From Vanilla planifolia (taxonomy: Eukaryota; Streptophyta; Magnoliopsida; Asparagales; Orchidaceae), in assembly GCA_023846275.1 (NCBI GenBank), contig JAIUJO010000092.1, positions 30,001 to 94,000 of the forward strand: a stretch of DNA of 64,000 nucleotides, written 5' to 3'. Made by a program: the position numbers and the translations under genes. The notes beneath the pieces were generated by a model. It was not told the DNA's origin and made no database searches. It saw only the letters and a list, made by a program, of their open reading frames with translations. This document shows, in pieces, positions 51,561 through 63,300 of the stretch; the first letter of the stretch is position 1; every line of letters starts with the position of its first letter.

Positions 51561-54500
51561 TGCTTTTATGTGTTCATGTGTTTGTGTGCATGTGTGTGCA
51601 TGTATTTCTGTAAGGGTGCACATATGTTTGTATGTGATGCAATGTGTGTGTGCATGTGTTTATGCTCTTCTGTGTGCATGGCTATGTGTGTGTGCATGTG
51701 TGTATGTGCTTATGTTTGTATGTGCAAGTGCAGTGTACATGTGTGTGTGTGTTTGAGCATAAATGTGTGTGTGGATATGTGCATATGTATGTACAAGTGT
51801 GTGTGCATATGCATGTGTGTGCTTGTGTGCATATGTGCAAGTGCATGTGTTCTTATATGTGTATATGTGTGCACCTATGTTTGCATAATCATTTATGTGT
51901 GCATTTTTAAGGGCATGTGTGTGTATGCATGTGTGTGTGTGTGTCCACTAGTGTGTACAGGGTCGATTGTATGTGTGTGCATGTGCATGTCTACATGTGC
52001 ATGCTTATGTGTGTACATAAATGTGTGTGAGTTTGTATGTCAGTGTGTATGTGTATTTGTGCATATTTATGGGTGTGTATGTGTGAATGCTTGTTTGTCT
52101 ACCTATGTTTGTGTGTGTGAGGTTGTGTGTATACATGTGCATGTGTGTACATGCATATGCTTGTGTGTGTGCATGTGTGTTTATGCATGTACATGTGTAA
52201 GTGTTTTTTTATTTGGCATGTGCACATACTTGCACAAGTATTGTTACATGTCTGTATGATTATGTATGGTTTTGCACATGTATGTAAATGGGTATTTGCA
52301 CTATGTGTATTTTTTCTTGCTAGTGTGCATGTTTACATGCATGTGTAAGCTTATGTGTATGTGTGTGTTGGTGTGTGTGTTTGTGGGGGTACATATGGTG
52401 TGAGTGTGTAAATATGTCATGTATGTGTGCTTGTGTGTGTTTGGGTGCGAGCTTATGTGCTTGTGTGCATGCATGCATGTGCGTGTGTGCATGTGTGAGT
52501 CAATGGGATGTGTGTGTGCAAGTGTCCATGCATGTATGTGTACGTGTGTGTCTATGTGTGCACATGTGAGTGGGTACACATTTGCCCATGTGAGTGAGCA
52601 CACATGGTTTGTGTATGAGCAAGTTCATATGTTCACGTGCATGCATGTGTGTTGTGCATTCGTGTGTGTGCATGTGAATGTATGGCAATGTATATGTGTG
52701 TGTGTGTGTGCTTGCTTGTGTTTGTGTGTACTTGTATGTGTTATGTATGTTTGTGCTTATGAGGTGTGTGTATGTTCCTTTGTGTGTCTCTATGTGCATT
52801 TGTCTATGCATGCACATGTGGATGTGTTGGTAGCTATGTGCATATATGTACCTGTGTGTTGTGTCTACAAGCATATGCAAGTGTGCATGCATGTATATGT
52901 GTGTGTGCATACATATGAGTTTGCATGTGTGCATGTGCATGTGTGTGTATGTGTGTGTGTGCAACTACACACGTGTGTGCATGTGTGTGTGTGCATGCAT
53001 GCATATGTGTACTTGTACGTGTTTTTATGTGTGAGTATGTGAGGATGTTTATGTGTGTGTGCATCCATACCAGAGTGTGAGTTGGTGATTGTGCATGAAG
53101 GTGTGCATCTACATATGTTTGCATGATTGTGTGCCAATGGGCTCATATTTTTGTGCTTGTGACTATGTGTGTGTGTATACGTCTGTGTAAGAGCATATTT
53201 GTGTGCACATTTGTGTGCATTTGTTTGTGTTAGTGCACGGACAAGTGTGCATCGTATATGAGGGAATGTGTGTGCATTTGTGTGTTCTTTTACATGAGTA
53301 TGCATGTCTATTTATGTGTATTTGTGTGTTTATGTGCATCTATGAGTTTGTATGCACATTAGTGTATTTGTGTGTGTGTGAGTTTGTGTGCATATGAGTG
53401 CATTTGTCTGTTTGCACATGTGCTTATGTGGGTGTGTTTATTAATCTGTGTGTATTTTTATTTGTGTGTGTGTGAGTGTATACAAGTGCTTGTATCCATG
53501 TGAATGTGTGTGTGTGTGTGTGTGCATTTGTGCATGTATGATTGCATGTTTATGTGTGTGTCTGTGAGCATGTGTGTGTATGTGTGTAAATTCGTGTTTG
53601 TGTGTGCACAAGCATGTGTGGACATGCATAGTTATTTTTTATGTTTTTGTTTTTGTGTTTGTGTGGGTGTGTATGAGCATGTGCAAGGGTGTGTGTGTGC
53701 ATGTACATGCCTCTGTTTGTACATATGTGTGCAAGCTTGTGTGCAAGTGTGTGCATAGATGAGTGTGATAGTGTGTATGAATGTGTTTGTTTGTTTATGT
53801 GTGTGTGTGCACATGCTTGTGTGTAGGGGTCTCTGTGCAAGTCTATGTGCATGTGTGTGGGTTCAAGTGTGTGTGCAAGCACGTCCATGTTTCTATGTAT
53901 GTGTGTGCGCATACATCTATATTTGTGTCTATCTCTATGTATGTGCATGTATGTGTGTGTGCATGTGTGTCTGCTTATGCATGTGCTTGCATGTGTGTGC
54001 ATGCCTGTGAGCCAATGTGAGCATTTATGAGTGTGTTTCTATATGTACATGTGTACATGCATGTGCTTGTTTCTATGTGTTGTGCATAAATGTGGTGAGT
54101 ATGTGTGGGTGATGGTATGCATGTGTGTGTGTGTTTGCTTAAGGATTTGTATGTGCATGCATGCCTATATTTACCTGTGTGTGTGCCCATGTGTGTGTTT
54201 GCATATGTGTGCATGTGTTTACCTGTGTGTGTATGGATGTGTGTGGCTATGTGCATACATGTGTGCACGTGTGTTTGTCTCTGTGTGTATGTGCATGTTT
54301 ATATGCGTGTGTGTGTGCTAATGTGTGTTGGTTTCTATGTGTCCATCCACATGCATGTTTGGGTGTGTGCTAATTGTTTGTGTGAGAATATGTGTGCAGG
54401 TGTATGTGTCTGTGGGAGTGTGTGTGTGCGTATGTGGTTGTGTATATGTGTGCATGTCTTTCCATGTGTACACATGCACTTGTGCGTGCATGTGTTGGTG

Positions 54501-56150
54501 CATGCATGTGTGTCTTTATGTTTGGGTGTGTGTTGGTATTTGTGTGTCTGTGTATGTTTGTGCTCATGTGTATATGCTTATGTGTGTCTTTTTATGTTTG
54601 TGTGATCATATGTGAATGTGGGTATGTGTACATCTATGTGTGCATGGGTGTTCTTGTGTGTGTTTGTTAGTACGTTGGTACATGTGTGCGAGTGTGAGTG
54701 CATATGTATGTGTGCCAGTGAACATGAAGGTGTGTACGTGTGTGTGTATGTACATGCAACCCATGTGTTTGTGCATGTGTATCTCTATGTGTGTACTTTT
54801 TTTGTAGGTATGTGTATGTGTTTTCATGTGCATGCTTGCAAGTGTGTTTGTCCATATGTTTATGCTCATACGCACATGTTTGCTTCGTTGAGTGTGATGG
54901 TGCATGTGTTTGTTCATGTGTGTAGCTGTGTTTTGTTGGTGTTTGTGTGTGTGCATGTATGCATGCTTGTGTGTGTGTTCATGTGGGTGTGTACACACAA
55001 ACATGTTTGTATGTGAGTGTGAGTGTGTGTGTGTATGTGTGTGCGGTTTTCTTTGTGTGCATAAATGTTTGCATAAGAGCATGGGTGTTTTTATGTGCAT
55101 GATTTTATGCATGTGTGTGAATGTGTGCAAGAGTCTGTACACGTGTGGGTGCAAGTCAATGTGTTTATGTGTATGTAAGCATGTGTGTGTGTGTGCATGC
55201 GTACATCCATGTGTGCATCTATGTGCATATGTGTGGATGTGCATGTGCTTGTGTATATGTGTGTGTATGCTTGTGTGTGTGTGTGCATATATTTGTGTGT
55301 GCATGAGAAATTATATGTGTGTCTATATGCATGCATATGCATGAGTGTGTATGCATGTGTATGTATATGTTTGTGTGCATATGCATGTATGTGTGTACAT
55401 GTAAGCATGAGTAAATTAGTTGTATATGGATGCATGTGTATTTGTCTTTATGCATTTGTGTATCTATGCATATGTGTGTGCATGTTTGTGTGGGTCTATA
55501 TGTGCTTGTGCATATTTGAGAATTGTGTTTATATGCATAGATGAACGTGTATGAATGAGCATTTGTGCATACATGCATGTGTGCATGTATATATGTGCAT
55601 GTATTTATGTGTATGTCTACATATGGGTGTGTGCATGTGTGTACATGTATGTGTGTATTTTTGTGCATCTGTGCTTGCATGTGTCTATGGGTTCTTGTGT
55701 GTTCCTATGAGTGTGCATGTGTGTGCACATATGTGCATGTATAAGTGCATGTGTGGGTGCACATGCTTGTGTTTGTGAGTGCTGTGTACATGTATTCCTG
55801 TTTATGTGTGTGAATGCTTGCATGTGTGTTTCTACATGTTTGTTTATATGTGTGCATGTGCATGAGTATGTGTGTGCTTGCATAGGTTTATGTGGGTTTG
55901 TTTGTAGTATGTGTATGCATATATGCATGTGTGTAGATGTGCTTATGTGAACATGCATATTGATGTTTTTGTCTATGTGTGTGTGCATGTGTTTGTCTAT
56001 GCATGCATATGCACTCATGGGTATGTGCGTGCATTCATGTGTGTGTATCAATGTGTTTTATGAGAGCGTGTGTGCGTGCACCCATATGTGTGTATGTGCA
56101 TGTGTGTGTGTGTGTGATTGTGTGGTTATATGTGGTGTGTGTTTAAGTGT

Positions 56151-56190
56151 GTGTGTTCGTGTGTATGTGTGTGTTCGTGTGTATGTGTGT
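56151..56190 (+). repeat. 18-bp tandem duplication
   Basis: The phase-breaking word GTTCGTGTGTATGTGTGT starts at 56155 and is repeated exactly at 56173. It is a short, recent duplication inside the TG array. Confidence 0.85.
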
Positions 56191-58063
56191 GGTGTGTATG
56201 TGTGCATGTGCTTTGTGTGAATGTGTTCATATGTGACCTTGTCCAAGCATGACAGTGTGTGTGTGTATGTATTCATGCATTTGTGTATGTATGTGTGTTT
56301 GAGTGTATGTTTGTGTGCTAGTTGTGTGCATGTGCATACATGCACTTGGCCATATGTGTGTCAGTGCATGTGTTTGTGATGCACATGTGTGTATGTGTGC
56401 GTGTGTACGTGTGTGTGGGTGTGTGTGTGCATTCCTGTATGTGCATGTGTGTGAGTGTGTGTGCATTAGCATCTATTTTTGTGTGAATGTGCATGGGTGT
56501 GCATTCATGTTCTTATACATGTGTGTACCTTTTTTGTTTATATGTGTGTGCATGTGCATGCAAGTGTGTGCACATGTGTGTGTGTGTGTGTGTATTTGTA
56601 TGTATGCATTTCTGGGTGTTTACTTGTATGTGTGTGTTTGTGCTTGCATGTGTGTGTGGATGTGCATTGGTATACATGTTTGTGTGTGCTTGTGTGTGTG
56701 TATGTGCATGTGTATAACTATGTGTGTACATGTGTATGTGTTTGTCAATGCATATGTGCACATGCAAGTGTGTTATATGTGGGTTTTTGTGTTCACTTTT
56801 GTGTATGCATGTGTTTTTTTGCATGCATGTATGTGTGCATATGTGTGTTGGTGTGTGTGCATTCATATAAGTGTGTGCATGCTCTTACATCTATGTTGTC
56901 CATGTGTATGTGTGTGTGTGTCTCTGTGCATGCATGACAGTGCAAGTGTGTTTATGTTTGCATGTGTGTCCATGTGTGCGTGCCTATGTTTATGCATGTC
57001 TGTGTTTCTATATGTGTTCATGTATGTGCATGTGCTTGTGTGAGTGTGGGCATATGTGTGCATGGGTGCAAAGTGTGCATATGTGTACATGCATGTTTTC
57101 ATGTGTGTGTATGGGTACTTTTTTTATGTGTACTTTTGTGCACATGCATTCTTGTTTGTGTGCATGTGTGGGCACGTACATTTGTGTGTGTTGACTAAGT
57201 GTGCAGGCATGCATGTGCACGTGTGTGTGTGTGGTTGTGGGTGTGTATGCATGTTTGTATGTGCAAGTATGTATGTGCATGTTTGTACATGTATTAGTGA
57301 ATTTGTTTTAGTGCATGTGCACATGTGTGTGTGCATGTGCGTGTTTGCGTGTGTGTGTGCTGTGTTTATGTATGTGTGTGTGGGTGCAAGTATGGATGCG
57401 TGAAGGTGTGGATATGTGAATGTGTATGTGTGTTTGTGTGACATATGTGTGTGCATGTGTGCCTGTGCATGCATGTGTATACATGTGTACATGTGTGTGT
57501 GCATGCATATGGGTTCATATGAGTGTGTGGGTGTGAAGTGATTGTGTATATGCATATGCATTTGTATTTGTCAGCTTGTGTGCATACTTGTGTGTGTATG
57601 TGTTTTATGTGTGTTTTGTAATTATTTTATGTCTTTTGTGTGTGTGTCTGTATATGCATGTGTGTGCATGTGTATACATGTGTGTGTTGTTGTGTGTATG
57701 TGATTATGTGTAAATGCGTGGGTTTTTTTGTATATGTGCATGGTTCATGTATATGTGTGTGCGCAAGCATTGATGCATGGGTATGTTGTTTATGTATACA
57801 CATGGGCATTTGTGTATTTGTATGTTTGTGCATGTGCAAGGGCTTACGTGTGTATGTTGCTAGAGTGTGCATAGGTACGTGTGCATGTGTGTGTCCATGC
57901 ATGTGTGCATAGCAATGCTTGCAGGAATGCATGTGTGTGTGTATGTTTTATGTGTACTTATGTGTGCACTCGTGCATATGTATGTATGTGTACATGTGCA
58001 AGTGTGTGCATGTGTCCATGTGTGATTGTGCATGTGTGTGCATGTGTATATGCATGGGTATTG

Positions 58064-58087
58064 GTGTGTGTGCGTGTGCACGCGCGC
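58064..58087. other. CG-rich alternating tract, best Z-DNA candidate
   Basis: GTGTGTGTGCGTGTGCAC is followed by GCGCGC, giving an unbroken pyrimidine-purine alternation that ends in CGCGCG. CG steps favour left-handed helix most and are rare elsewhere in this array, so this is the strongest local Z-DNA candidate I saw. Formation in the cell is not shown. Confidence 0.5.
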
Positions 58088-58139
58088 TTGGGTGCACGTG
58101 TGTATGTGGGTGTATATATGCATAAAGTTTTGTGTGCTT

Positions 58140-58257
58140 GTGCTTGTAGGCATGCATGTGTGTGTGTGGATTTTGTGTGCTTGCATGTGTTCATGTGCTT
58201 GTGCATGTAGGCACACACATGTGTGTGGATATTTGTGTGCTTACAAGTGTTCATGTG
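58140..58257 (+). repeat. 61-bp tandem duplication
   Basis: GTGCTTGTAGGCA at 58140 recurs as GTGCATGTAGGCA at 58201. Both copies continue with GTGTGTGGAT, TTTGTGTGCTT and GTGTTCATGTG in order. Confidence 0.85.
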
Positions 58258-59790
58258 TATGCTCACATTCAAGTGTGAGTGAGTGAGTGTGTGGGTGTGT
58301 GTGAGTGGGTGTGTGGGCATGTGTTTGTGTGCATGTGTGTGTATGTATGTATGCAAATGTGCATGTGTGTGTATGTGTGTTTTTGTGTGTTCATGTATGT
58401 CTATGTAAAGGAGCATGTGCATGTGTGTTCATGTGTGTGTATGTGTATGTCATTTATTATGTGTATGCATTTTTGTGCATAAACACTCTTTTCTGTGCGT
58501 GTATTTGTGTATGTGTTTGTGTGTGTACATGTGTTATAATGTGTGTGTCTACGTGAATGTGCATGTACTACATATGCAAGCATGTGCATGGGTGTGGGCA
58601 TATGTGTACATGCATGCATGTGCGTGTTGGTCTGTGTGCACAAGTGTTTGAGTGCTCATGTGCACATGTGCATCTACGTTTCTTTGTATGTATGTGTGGT
58701 GGTGTGTTCAATTGTGCACGTGATCTTGTGTGTGTTTACATGTATTGTCTTTTTGCCTTTGCATGCATGTGTGTCAGCATGCGTGTAGGTTTTTATGCAT
58801 GTAGGTGTTTTTTCATTTGCATGTGCATGTTTGTGTGTGCTTGCGCTTGTGCATATCTTGTGCATAATGTTTTTGTTTGTTTGTGTGTCTGTGTGTATGC
58901 ATGTGCATGTGTGTGTGTGTGTGTTTGTAGGTGTGTTTTTGTTGGTGCATATGTGTGCATGTGCATGTGCCTACTAGGGTGCATGCATGTGTGCATGTGT
59001 ATGTATGCATTCTTGTGTATGTCTAACTATGTATGTATATGAGTGTATACATGCACATGTGTATGTGTTAGTATGCATGTATGTCTATGCGCATGTATGT
59101 GCGTGTGTACAAGTTTGTCAATGTGTGCGTGTGAGTGTGTGTGTGCTGGTGCACATAGGAATGTATGGGCATATGTGTTTGACAAGTATATGTGTGTGAC
59201 ATGTATACGTTTGTGTTGATGCATGTTGGTGTGGGTGCTTATGTGTGAGTGTGTGTGCCTGAGGTTGTATGCATGTGTGTGTTTTATGTGTGTGCACATG
59301 CCTGTGCTTGGGCATGCTTGTTCTTTTTTTGTGTGGGTGTGTTTGAATATGTGCATATGTGTGTGTGTCCATTTATGTATTTGTGTGTGTGAGTTATGAT
59401 GTGCATGTGTGGTCATGCATGTGCTAAGTTTGTGTGTGCATGTGTGTGCATTAACATATGTGTGTGTGCATGGGTGTGTGCCTTCCTCAATGTGTGTGAA
59501 TGTGTGAGCATGTGTGTGCGTGTATGTGTGCACATGCATGTATGTGTGAGTGTGTATGTGTGTTTGGGTGCATGCTTGTATGGATATGTGTGCATGTGTT
59601 TGTGAGTGTACGTATGCATGTGTGTGCTTATGTGTATATGTGAGTGTATGTGTGTGCATGCTTATTGCATGGGTATGAGTGTGTCGACATATGTATGTAT
59701 GTGTGCACATGCATTTGAGTGCATGTGTGTCTATGCTCATGTGTGCACATTTGAGCACGTGTTTGTGTGTGTGTGTATGTGCATGCATGT

Positions 59791-59826
59791 GTGCATGTGT
59801 TTGTGCATGTGTTTGTGCATGTGTAT
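59791..59826 (+). repeat. 12-bp tandem repeat, three units
   Basis: GTGCATGTGTTT at 59791 is repeated at 59803 and, with two changes (GTGCATGTGTAT), at 59815. Confidence 0.9.
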
Positions 59827-60068
59827 ATGTATGCACGTATATTCATGCATGTGTGCATGTGTGTGTGTGTGAATACATGTTCATGTGGGCATATGTCTGT
59901 GTTAGTGTGTGCAGGTGCATGTGTGTGTGTGCGTGCGTGTGCGACTGTGTGTGTGTTTGTGCATGTGTGCATGTCTATATGTTTTGCACGTGTTTGTGCA
60001 TGCTTATGTGTGAGTGGGTGTGTGCATAATATTTATGTGTGTGCATGAGTGCACATGTGTGTATGCAT

Positions 60069-60104
60069 GTCTGTGTGTGCACCAGTGTCTGTGTGTGCAC
60101 CAAT
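60069..60104 (+). repeat. 18-bp tandem duplication
   Basis: GTCTGTGTGTGCACCA starts at 60069 and again at 60087, 18 bp apart. CACC is unusual in the array, so the match is not background. Confidence 0.88.
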
Positions 60105-60340
60105 GTATGTGTGTGTACTTGTGTGAGTGTGCATGCATGGGTGTGCTTGTGGGTGCTCATTTTAGCATGTGTGCATATGTGCAATTGCTTATGGATGCAT
60201 CTGCAAGTGAGTGCATGTGTGTTGGTATGACAGTCTATATTGTGCACATGTGTGTGTGCTTTTATGTGTGCATGTCTGTGCTAATGCAGGTGGATTGTTT
60301 TGTATTGATATATTTTTGTATGGGTTCATGATGTCTGTAA

Positions 60341-60365
60341 GTGTGTGTGTGTGTGTGTGTGTGTG
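60341..60365 (+). repeat. Longest pure (GT)n run seen in the TG array
   Basis: Twenty-five bases of uninterrupted GT follow TGTCTGTAA. That the longest pure run I found in 33 kb is this short shows how degenerate the array is. Confidence 0.85.
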
Positions 60366-63300
60366 CATATGTGTGCATACTCATGTTTGTGTGTCTATGT
60401 GTGTGATTACATTGTGTGTGTGTGTATGCATGTGTGTGAGTGTGTTTGTGTGGGCATGTTTGTGGTTGTGTGTATGTGTGTATGTGCTTGTGTGAGTGTA
60501 TGTGTGCTTATTTGTGTGTTGGTCCATGCATGTGTACTTTTGTGCATGCATTCATGTGCATGTGCCTGATGTGTGTGTGTGAGAGAGTGTGCACCCATGT
60601 GTGTGTTTATAGGCATGTGAGTGTGGGCATGTGTGGATGCATATGTGTGCTTATGTGCGCATACATATATACCTATGTCTGTTGGGTATTCGATCATGTG
60701 CATTTGCATGTTTGCATATATGTATGTGGGAGTGTTTGCATTTTTGTATGTGTGCATGTGGATATGTGTTGGTATGTGTGGGTGTGCGTGGGCATGTATG
60801 GGTGCTTGTGTGTGTGAATAGCTACATCCATGTGTGCTTGTGTGCATGTGATTATATGTGTGTGTGTATGTGTGTGTTTGTGTTTTTGTGTGTGTGTGTA
60901 TATGTGTGTGTTCATTTGTGCATGTGTGTTTATGTATGCATGTCCTTGCATTTGTGTACATGTGAGTGGGTGCACATGTGTGTGCATGCATGCACATGTA
61001 CATATGCATGTATGCATGCATGTGTGTTTGTGTTTGTCTATGTTCTTGCATGTGTGTCAATGTGTGTGAGTGTGCTTGTGGGTTTCTCTGTATGTGTGTA
61101 CTTATGCATGTTCATGTGTGGTTCTCTATGTGCATGTGTATTTGTGTGTGTGCATACATGTGTGTGTTTACCTAATTGCATGTGTATCTACAAGCATGTG
61201 CTTGTCCACATGTATGTATGTGTAGATATGCAAATGCTTGGATTTGTTGAGTGTGAATGTCAATGTTTGTAAGTGTGTTGCCTTTATCTATTTGGGTGAT
61301 GTGTGTGTATGCATGTGTGTGTGTGTGTGTTCATATGTGCTTCTCTCTATGTACATGTGTGTGTTTTGAGTGTACACAGACATACATGTGTGTGTGCATC
61401 AGTGTGAATGCATGAATTTGAGTATTCATGTGTGTAAGTGTTTGTGTATTCGCAAGTGTGGGTGTATATGTGTGAGTACGTGTGTATGTGTGTACATTGA
61501 CACATGCATATTAATGTGTGGGTGCATGTGTAAATGTTTATTTGTAAGTGCAAATGCATAAGCATGTGTGGGTTTTTCACCTGAGCATGTGTGTATGTGT
61601 CTATGTGGTGCATGTGGCTTTGTGTGTGTGCTTGTAGACATGCATGTATATGTATTTGTACATGAGTGTGTGAATCTATGCATGTGTGTTTGTATGTCAT
61701 GTGCATGTGTTCTTATGTGCATGTGCATGTTTGTTCTTGTGTGTATGTGCTTATGTGATTTTGTGTTAGGGTTCATGAATTTTCTTGCATGTGTGTATGT
61801 GATTGGGTGCATGTGTGTGTGTGAGTGAAAAAGTGTGCATGTGTTTGCATACTTGTTCATGTGTGTGTGCTCATATCTATGTGCAATTATGGTTGCATTT
61901 GTGCCTGTGTTCATGTGTGTGTGTTTGTGAGTATGTGTGTGCATGTGTATGGTTTTGTGTTTTTGGTTATGCACGTGTATATATGTGTGGTGAGTGAGGT
62001 GTCTTTCAACATGTATGTGCATGCAGGTGTGCATTTGTGTGGATATATTTGTGTGTTTCTGTGGGTTTGTGTGTACATGTGTACAAGTGTATGTGTGTGC
62101 ATGTGTTTTGTACAAGCATGCACATTTGTGTGTGCATATGTACAAGTTTGTGTGTGTATATGTGTGTGTGTGTGCATGCATAAGCACACAAGTGTGTGTC
62201 TTTGTGTGTGTGTGTGTTTGCATTTGGTGCATATATCCATGTGTGTGCTTGTGAGTGTTCATGTTGTTTTGGCTTGTTTATGAGTTTGTTTTTGCACTTG
62301 TGTGTGTGTGTTTGTTTTTGTGTGCATGTGTGTGTGTGTGTCTTCATGTTAATGTTTTTGTACTTGTAAGTGCATGTGTGTGTCTTTGTGCTAGTGTGTG
62401 GATATGGGAAAGGTTATTTATGCGTCTCATATGTGTGCATTTGTGAATGTGCTTTTGTGCTTGTGCATATGTGTGTGTGTTTGTATGTTTATGGGGATGT
62501 GTGTGTGCATATTCATATGTTTTTGTATTTGTGTGTGTGTGCACAAGTGTATATGTGTGTTTATGTGTTTGTGCATGAGTGGTTATGTGTGTGTGTGTGC
62601 ATAGTTAGTTGTTTGTGTGTGTGTGTGTATGCAATTGTGTTTTCATGTCTATTTGTTCATGTCAGTGTGCATGTGTTTGCTTTTGAGGGTTTGTGTGCAT
62701 GGGGGTGCTTGTGTTTGTGCTTGGTGTGTGTGTGTGTGTGTTCATGTTTGTGTTTGTCCATAATATTTATGTGGGTCCATTTGTGTGCGTGTATGTGCAT
62801 TTGTGTGCATGAGTGTGGGTTGTTAGCATGTGTGCAAGTGTTCATGTTAGTGTGCATATTTGTATGAGTGTGTGTGTATGCATGTGAGTGCACGTGTATA
62901 TTTGTGTGCACGTGTATGAGTGTGTTCTTGTGTATATGTGTGTGAATTTATGTGTGCGAGTGCATTAATATGTATGCTTGTGCATGCATTTATGTGTGTG
63001 CATGCATGCTTAAGTATGTTATGTGGGTATGTGTGCATGTTTGTGTGTTTGTCTGTGCTTGCATTGTTGTGCACTTGTGTGTACGTAAGTGTCTGTATGC
63101 ATGTTTATGGGTATGTATCTATGTATGTGTATGTGCATGCTAATGTTTATTGATGTGTTGGTGCATGTATGTGCATGTGCATGTGTACTTGTGTGTGGGT
63201 TATTTTGCTTATATATTTTCATGAGTGTATACATATGTGCATGTGTGCATACGTGTTTGTGCATGTGAGCATGCATGAGAATGTTTGTATCTACTTGTGC

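Noticed and set aside
51198..52259. 353-codon plus-strand open frame, and many similar frames in 1-1764 and 31311-64000
   Set aside because: Translations are only Cys/Val/Met/His/Ala/Thr strings dictated by TG/CA repeats. Overlapping frames are open on both strands and no domain or signal is recognisable.
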